This document shows positions 60,035 through 64,000 of a stretch of 64,000 nucleotides of DNA, piece after piece. The notes beneath the pieces were generated by a model. That model did not search any database. It was given only the letters and a program-made list of their open reading frames with translations, and was not told the DNA's origin. The stretch is from Mucilaginibacter daejeonensis (GTDB taxonomy: Bacteria > Bacteroidota > Bacteroidia > Sphingobacteriales > Sphingobacteriaceae): contig NZ_CP086068.1 in NCBI RefSeq assembly GCF_020783335.1, positions 310,001-374,000 on the forward strand, read 5' to 3'. Numbering within the stretch: the stretch's first letter is position 1; every line of letters starts with the position of its first letter. The translations under genes were made by a program, and so were the position numbers.

Positions 60035-60850
60035 ATGGATCTTATACACACTTTGCTCGGGCCTGATATCAAGGCCGGTCTGCTCATTATCCTCAACCTC
60101 ATCGTTATTGAAAGTCTGCTTTCTGTGGATAATGCTGCCGTGCTGGCTACCATGGTGCTTGATCTGCCTAAAGAGGAGCGCAAGAAAGCGCTTAGATATG
60201 GTATCATCGGCGCCTATGTGTTCAGGGGGATATGCCTGTTGCTGGCCGCTCAATTGGTCAAGGTATGGTGGTTAAAACCATTGGGTGGTCTATACCTGCT
60301 ATACCTGGCGTTCAACTACTTCAAAGAAAAGCTATCGGGCAATAAGGGTGAGGAAGAAGAGGTCGACAAACAGAAAAGCTGGTTCTATAATTCCACGGTG
60401 GGCTTGGTCGGTAACTTTTGGGCCACAGTAGCTTTGGTAGAGGTGATGGACCTGGCCTTCTCTATCGATAACGTTTTTGCGGCGGTAGCCTTTACTGATC
60501 ACATGTTCCTGATCTATACCGGGGTGTTCATTGGTATACTGGCTATGCGCTTTGTGGCACAGGCTTTTGTACGGCTGATGGAAAGGTTCACCTTTTTGGA
60601 GACCGTTGCCTTTTTGGTGATTGGCCTGCTCGGTATCAAACTGGCCGCATCGTTATATACTCATTTTTATAAAGGCTCGCCAGCGGCCGAATTCATTGAG
60701 AGCGAGAAGATGGACCTTTTCGTTTCCATATTCACGGTGGCGATCTTCGTGATCCCGGTCATTACTTCCCTGCTGTTCAACGTGCCCAAGCGCCATGAAG
60801 TGGAACCTGAGGTAGCGGACAAGGCGGATAATGTGCTCGACAACAGCTGA
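60035..60850 (+). CDS. TerC-family integral membrane protein
   Basis: A 271-residue membrane protein of seven or eight helices. NLIVIESLLSVDNAAVLATM and LVEVMDLAFSIDNVFAAVAF are the twin SxDN motifs of the TerC group, probably a metal-ion site in the membrane. Others: GIIGAYVFRGICLLLAAQLV, GGLYLLYLAFNYFKEKL and FAIFVIPVITSLLF-like end. TerC proteins export or handle Mn(II) and tellurite in studied species. The gene stands alone. Substrate not shown here. Confidence 0.88.
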   Translation: MDLIHTLLGPDIKAGLLIILNLIVIESLLSVDNAAVLATMVLDLPKEERKKALRYGIIGAYVFRGICLLLAAQLVKVWWLKPLGGLYLLYLAFNYFKEKLSGNKGEEEEVDKQKSWFYNSTVGLVGNFWATVALVEVMDLAFSIDNVFAAVAFTDHMFLIYTGVFIGILAMRFVAQAFVRLMERFTFLETVAFLVIGLLGIKLAASLYTHFYKGSPAAEFIESEKMDLFVSIFTVAIFVIPVITSLLFNVPKRHEVEPEVADKADNVLDNS

Positions 60851-60983
60851 TCATTTTCCGGTATCATTCATCAGCTATCGTACCTTTCTAATTGATCGTT
60901 ATAACATTTAATATTTGCATGACCTAAAGCTCAGGTAAAAACCATTAGCTTTGATCATACATTTACCTGTTAATAGCTAGATC

Positions 60984-62009
60984 ATGGAAATAGGCGTAGA
61001 TAGTTTTGCATCGGCCATGTATGGCCGCAACTCGCTCAGCAGCGTTGACGCGATGGAACAATTGCTTGACCGCATAGCTTTTGCCGATGAGGTAGGGCTT
61101 GATGTGTTCGGCATTGGGGAACATCATAAAAAAGAGTTCCTGGATTCGGCCACGGCCGTGATCCTGGCCGCCGCCGCCGCCCGTACCAGCCGCATTAAAC
61201 TCACCAGTGCCGTTACCGTGCTTAGCGCCGCCGACCCGGTGCGCGTATATCAAAGCTTTGCCACCCTGGATCTGATCTCAAAAGGTCGTGCCGAACTGGT
61301 GGTAGGGCGGGGTTCATCCGTAGAGGCGTACCCACTTTTTGGATTCGACCTGGACGATTACGATGCCCTCTTTAAAGAAAAACTGGAACTATTACTAAAA
61401 GTGCGCGACCAGGAATTTGTGACCTGGCAAGGCCGCTTCAGGGCACCTTTGCATAATTTGCCGGTTTACCCCCGTTCGCTGCAACCTAAACTGCCGGTGT
61501 GGCTGGGTGTGGGTGGTACGCCTGCATCATTCATTAGAGCCGGTTCTTTAGGTCTTCCACTAATGGTAGCCGTGATCGGTGGCGATACGCACCGCTTCCG
61601 TCCGCTGATCGATCTTTATCGTGAGGCAGGTCAAAAAGCGGGCTTTACGCCTGACCAACTGACCGTAGGCCTGCATTCGCCGGGTTTTGTAGCCGCTACC
61701 GACGAAGAGGCCGTTGAGCTATATTACCCCGGTTACGCAGAATTATGGACCCGACTGGGCCGTGAGCGTGGCTGGCCACCGGTTACCCGTTACCATTTCG
61801 ACTCATTGATCGCACCAAAAGGTGTACTGGTAGTAGGCAGCCCTCAAACCGTTGCCGAGAAGCTATTACGCCACAGTGAAGCCTTGGGTGGTGTTGACCG
61901 CTTTACTTTCCAGATGGATAACGCCGGCCTGACCCACGAGCAACTAATGAGTTCGATAGAGCTGATCGGCCAGAAGGTGATACCGCTGGTGAATAAGGCA
62001 ACCGCCTGA
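60984..62009 (+). CDS. Luciferase-like (LLM class) flavin-dependent oxidoreductase
   Basis: A 341-residue TIM-barrel FMN enzyme. EIGVDSFASAMYGRNSLSSV, GLDVFGIGEHHKKEFLDSAT, then AAARTSRIKLTSAVTVLSAA, SKGRAELVVGRGSSVEAYPL and LPVWLGVGGTPASFIRAGSL fit the bacterial luciferase-like group. It should use FMNH2 from a reductase partner. Substrate unknown. The gene ends 26 bases before the convergent HAD gene. Confidence 0.9.
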   Translation: MEIGVDSFASAMYGRNSLSSVDAMEQLLDRIAFADEVGLDVFGIGEHHKKEFLDSATAVILAAAAARTSRIKLTSAVTVLSAADPVRVYQSFATLDLISKGRAELVVGRGSSVEAYPLFGFDLDDYDALFKEKLELLLKVRDQEFVTWQGRFRAPLHNLPVYPRSLQPKLPVWLGVGGTPASFIRAGSLGLPLMVAVIGGDTHRFRPLIDLYREAGQKAGFTPDQLTVGLHSPGFVAATDEEAVELYYPGYAELWTRLGRERGWPPVTRYHFDSLIAPKGVLVVGSPQTVAEKLLRHSEALGGVDRFTFQMDNAGLTHEQLMSSIELIGQKVIPLVNKATA

Positions 62010-62035
62010 CCTGCTTAGCAGGGAGGGTTACCTGA

Positions 62036-62653
62036 TCAAATATGGTCAGGTAGTTCTTTCAATGAATTGATCTTGATCACATCCTTCACGTCGGCAAAAA
62101 GGCCAAGGGTATCATATAGCACGGCTTTCATGCCCAGGTCACGTGCGGCTTGTATCTCTGAGGCATCGTCGTCGCCTACCACTAATACTTCTTGTGGGGC
62201 AAAGCTGTTAGCCTCGGCGATCTTTTTAAAGCGGGCCTTCTTGTTCTCATTGGTCTTCATCGGGTCAATGATGTGTATCTCCTCAAAATCTCCTTCAAGC
62301 TTTAGCTGCGTTACCTTGCTTTGCTGCATTTTGGTAAAGCCTGCGGTGATCAAAAAGCGGCGCAAAGGAAGCTCACGGGTAGAGGCATAATCGGCAAAGG
62401 GTGACATGGGCATATCGCAGGTCAGATCCTGCAACATATCGATAGCCTTTTGAGTGAGTTCCTTGCTGAGTCCATGCTTTTGGGCCACCTGCTGAAAAGG
62501 CTTACGTTGTATCTCGGCCTTGATGGCTTCCAGGTCATCCAGTTCGCCGCTTTGTTCGATCAGCCCGAACAACGGCTCGAATAGCTCTTCGCCAATGGAT
62601 GATACCGGATATATAGTGTTATCCAAGTCAAAGAATATCGCTTTTATTTTCAT
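62036..62653 (-). CDS. HAD-family hydrolase (pyrimidine 5'-nucleotidase-like)
   Basis: A 205-residue HAD protein from the ATG at 62653; an upstream ATG at 62686 adds 11 unlikely residues. KIKAIFFDLDNTIYPVSSIG gives motif I DxDxT, FLITAGFTKMQQSKVTQLKL motif II, and VLVVGDDDASEIQAARDLGM motif IV. The DNTIYP form is shared with SDT1-type pyrimidine 5'-nucleotidases. It should remove phosphate from a small metabolite. Stands alone. Confidence 0.85.
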   Translation of the reverse strand: MKIKAIFFDLDNTIYPVSSIGEELFEPLFGLIEQSGELDDLEAIKAEIQRKPFQQVAQKHGLSKELTQKAIDMLQDLTCDMPMSPFADYASTRELPLRRFLITAGFTKMQQSKVTQLKLEGDFEEIHIIDPMKTNENKKARFKKIAEANSFAPQEVLVVGDDDASEIQAARDLGMKAVLYDTLGLFADVKDVIKINSLKELPDHI

Positions 62654-63056
62654 TTGGTATCTCTCTTTAAAGTGTGCTTCATACAAAGCGATATCTGGTG
62701 TCTTTCGTTTTAATTAGTGGTAGATAATCGGTGATCGGGCGGGCATAACGTTGTGCTGGTCCAACAGAAAAAGGAGCGTTAATCAGGTGACATGAGGCTG
62801 TGTAAGCCGCCCTTCGAACCACTGCGGCCCGTCTAAAGCCTTAGTGTAACGGGTGCTAACTTTGATCAGCTTCACATAGTGTTATGGTAAGGTTAAGGGA
62901 GTGCGGTGAAAAAGCGCTTTTTTGACCATTTGTGTTGAATAAATTACACTGATCTTACCGAATATTTAAGAGTTAGGTAAAACACATTTAAACCTCGCAG
63001 GTTGTGTTTTTGTAAGCGAAACTTTGCTTACATTGGAAGCCATCAGACCTGAAAAA
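62654..63056. other. Intergenic stretch without a recognised gene
   Basis: 403 bases between the HAD gene and glgA. An AAAAAGCGCTTTTTT palindrome is seen at about 62921. GTTTTTGTAAGCGAAACTTTG (63006-63027) may include the glgA promoter (GAAACTTTG resembles a -7 box). Nothing else is supported. Confidence 0.5.
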
Positions 63057-64000
63057 ATGAAGATCTATCACCTTGCCGCCGAGTGCTACCCGGTAGCCAA
63101 AGTTGGCGGCCTGGCCGATGTGGTCGGGGCGTTGCCCAAGTACCAGAACGAGGCCGGCCTCCATGCCTCAGTGGTGTTACCATTTTATGATCGCAAATTT
63201 GTTCAGGAGAGCGAGTTCGATGTAGTGTTCGTGGCATCTACCCTGCTGGGCAAAAAACGTTACGAGTTCGAGATCTGGAAAGAGCGTACCAATAAACTGG
63301 GCTTCGAGCTTTACCTGATCTTTATACCCGGCTTGCTCGACAGGCCCGAGATCTACAGCTACCCTGATGAGCGCGAACAGTTCATCGCCTTTCAGCTGGC
63401 CTTTTTAGACTGGATCAACTGGTCGCAACAGTCTCCTGATATCATCCATTGCCATGACCACCATGTGGGGCTCATCCCGTTCCTGATGAAACATTCGGCA
63501 CTTTACCATAAGCGCCTGTCGAAGATCAAAACGGTATTTACCATTCATAATGGCCAATATCATGGCGCTTTCGGGTACGAGAAATTTGACTACCTGCCAG
63601 AAGTGGACATGCGCTTTGCCGGACTGCTCGACTGGAACGGCGGCATTAACCCGCTGGCCTGCGCCGTGAAATGCTGCGATAAATATACCACCGTTTCACC
63701 AAGTTATTTGCATGAACTCACCGTCCGTTCTAACGGGCTGGAGTATCTTTTTTATATAGAAGGAGCCAAAGGGCAGGGCATCATCAATGGTATCGATACT
63801 GATGTATGGAACCCTGTTACCGACCCCATGATCAAGGCGCCTATTGACGCACTTGACCCTGAAGAAGGTAAGGTGAAGAATAAAAAAGCATTATGCGCAC
63901 GTTTTGACCTTGATCCAGAACTGCCACTCATCTCGTTCATTGGCCGTTTGGTGGTCGAGAAGGGTGCCGACCTGCTGCCCGAAGCTTTTTCGCGCAGTTT
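63057..64000 (+). CDS. glgA: Glycogen synthase (N-terminal part, runs off the window)
   Basis: The frame opens at ATG 63057 and stays open for 314 codons to the edge. MKIYHLAAECYPVAKVGGLA then DVVGALPK carries the KVGGLADV ADP-glucose/acceptor loop of GT5 synthases. FIPGLLDRPEIYSYPDEREQ, DIIHCHDHHVGLIPFLMKHS, VFTIHNGQYHGAFGY, TVSPSYLHEL, GIINGIDTDVWNPVTDP and FIGRLVVEKGADLL follow in family order. The start is fixed by the GT5 N-terminus. It makes alpha-1,4-glucan from ADP- or UDP-glucose. Confidence 0.93.
   Translation, partial: MKIYHLAAECYPVAKVGGLADVVGALPKYQNEAGLHASVVLPFYDRKFVQESEFDVVFVASTLLGKKRYEFEIWKERTNKLGFELYLIFIPGLLDRPEIYSYPDEREQFIAFQLAFLDWINWSQQSPDIIHCHDHHVGLIPFLMKHSALYHKRLSKIKTVFTIHNGQYHGAFGYEKFDYLPEVDMRFAGLLDWNGGINPLACAVKCCDKYTTVSPSYLHELTVRSNGLEYLFYIEGAKGQGIINGIDTDVWNPVTDPMIKAPIDALDPEEGKVKNKKALCARFDLDPELPLISFIGRLVVEKGADLLPEAFSRS

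Noticed and set aside
1..64000. CRISPR arrays, prophage genes, insertion sequences, rRNA operons and restriction or other defence clusters were looked for.
   Set aside because: None was seen. The only defence-like items are Ku and the toxin-antitoxin loci.

Overview
The window looks like a chromosomal segment of a Sphingobacteriaceae-type Bacteroidota, most like Mucilaginibacter or Pedobacter. Four things point there: promoters of the Bacteroidota form (TTTG or TTG, about 18-19 bases, then TAnnTTTG) before several genes; SusC/TonB-type receptors and DUF5686 proteins with CarboxypepD_reg-like N-domains; gene families such as PafA, DUF4407 and GT5 glycogen synthase; and a typical Bacteroidota trp gene order that has been broken. 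No phage, insertion sequence, rRNA operon or CRISPR array was seen. Genus assignment is inference.

Layout. 1-5 kb: the start of a TolC-type efflux protein (cut by the window edge), an odd class-II tRNA-like gene, an Lrp/AsnC regulator, a rhodanese, a DUF4407 membrane protein and a DUF4385-DUF2256 pair. 5-13.5 kb: a dispersed repeat, a Ku end-joining protein, and a two-gene operon of large secreted six-hairpin glycosidase-like proteins. 13.7-19.2 kb: a translation and growth block, rplM-rpsI-rpsB-tsf, then nagA, pyrH and frr. 19.2-28.5 kb: two tandem paralogous ABC exporters, a CrtW-like carotenoid ketolase, hemH, waaA, galE and rfbB. 28.7-33.2 kb: two secreted amidohydrolase-family proteins in which two of three catalytic domains have lost the HxH metal motif.

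33.4-38.9 kb: a small membrane protein, then a trp locus with a textbook attenuator (promoter, leader peptide with Trp-Trp, competing hairpins) driving trpE, trpG and trpC. trpD is absent between trpG and trpC, where a REP-like element sits, and trpF, trpB and trpA are absent after trpC. There the sequence holds a frameshifted DUF433 antitoxin and a probable scrap of its DUF5615 toxin. hflX follows. 39-45.3 kb: an iron/siderophore uptake cluster of two paralogous TonB receptors and a PepSY reductase-like protein, with a possible Fur site upstream. 45.4-51.1 kb: a PafA-type phosphatase, an isoaspartyl peptidase/asparaginase, a TPR-like secreted protein and a tail-specific protease.

51.4-64 kb: a divergent HxlR regulator and SDR oxidoreductase sharing a GTTAC-rich control region; a second copy of the dispersed repeat; a DUF5686 outer-membrane protein; kbl; an intact PIN toxin-antitoxin pair ending one base before pheS; a degenerate Rieske-fold lipoprotein; a TetR regulator; a TerC-type membrane protein; a luciferase-like oxidoreductase; a HAD phosphatase; and the start of a glycogen synthase (cut by the edge).

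No single large novel system stands out. The best leads are the tRNA-like gene, the dispersed repeat with three identically spaced AATGTAACAC motifs, the trp attenuator on a broken operon, and the contrast between a dead and a live toxin-antitoxin pair beside core genes.
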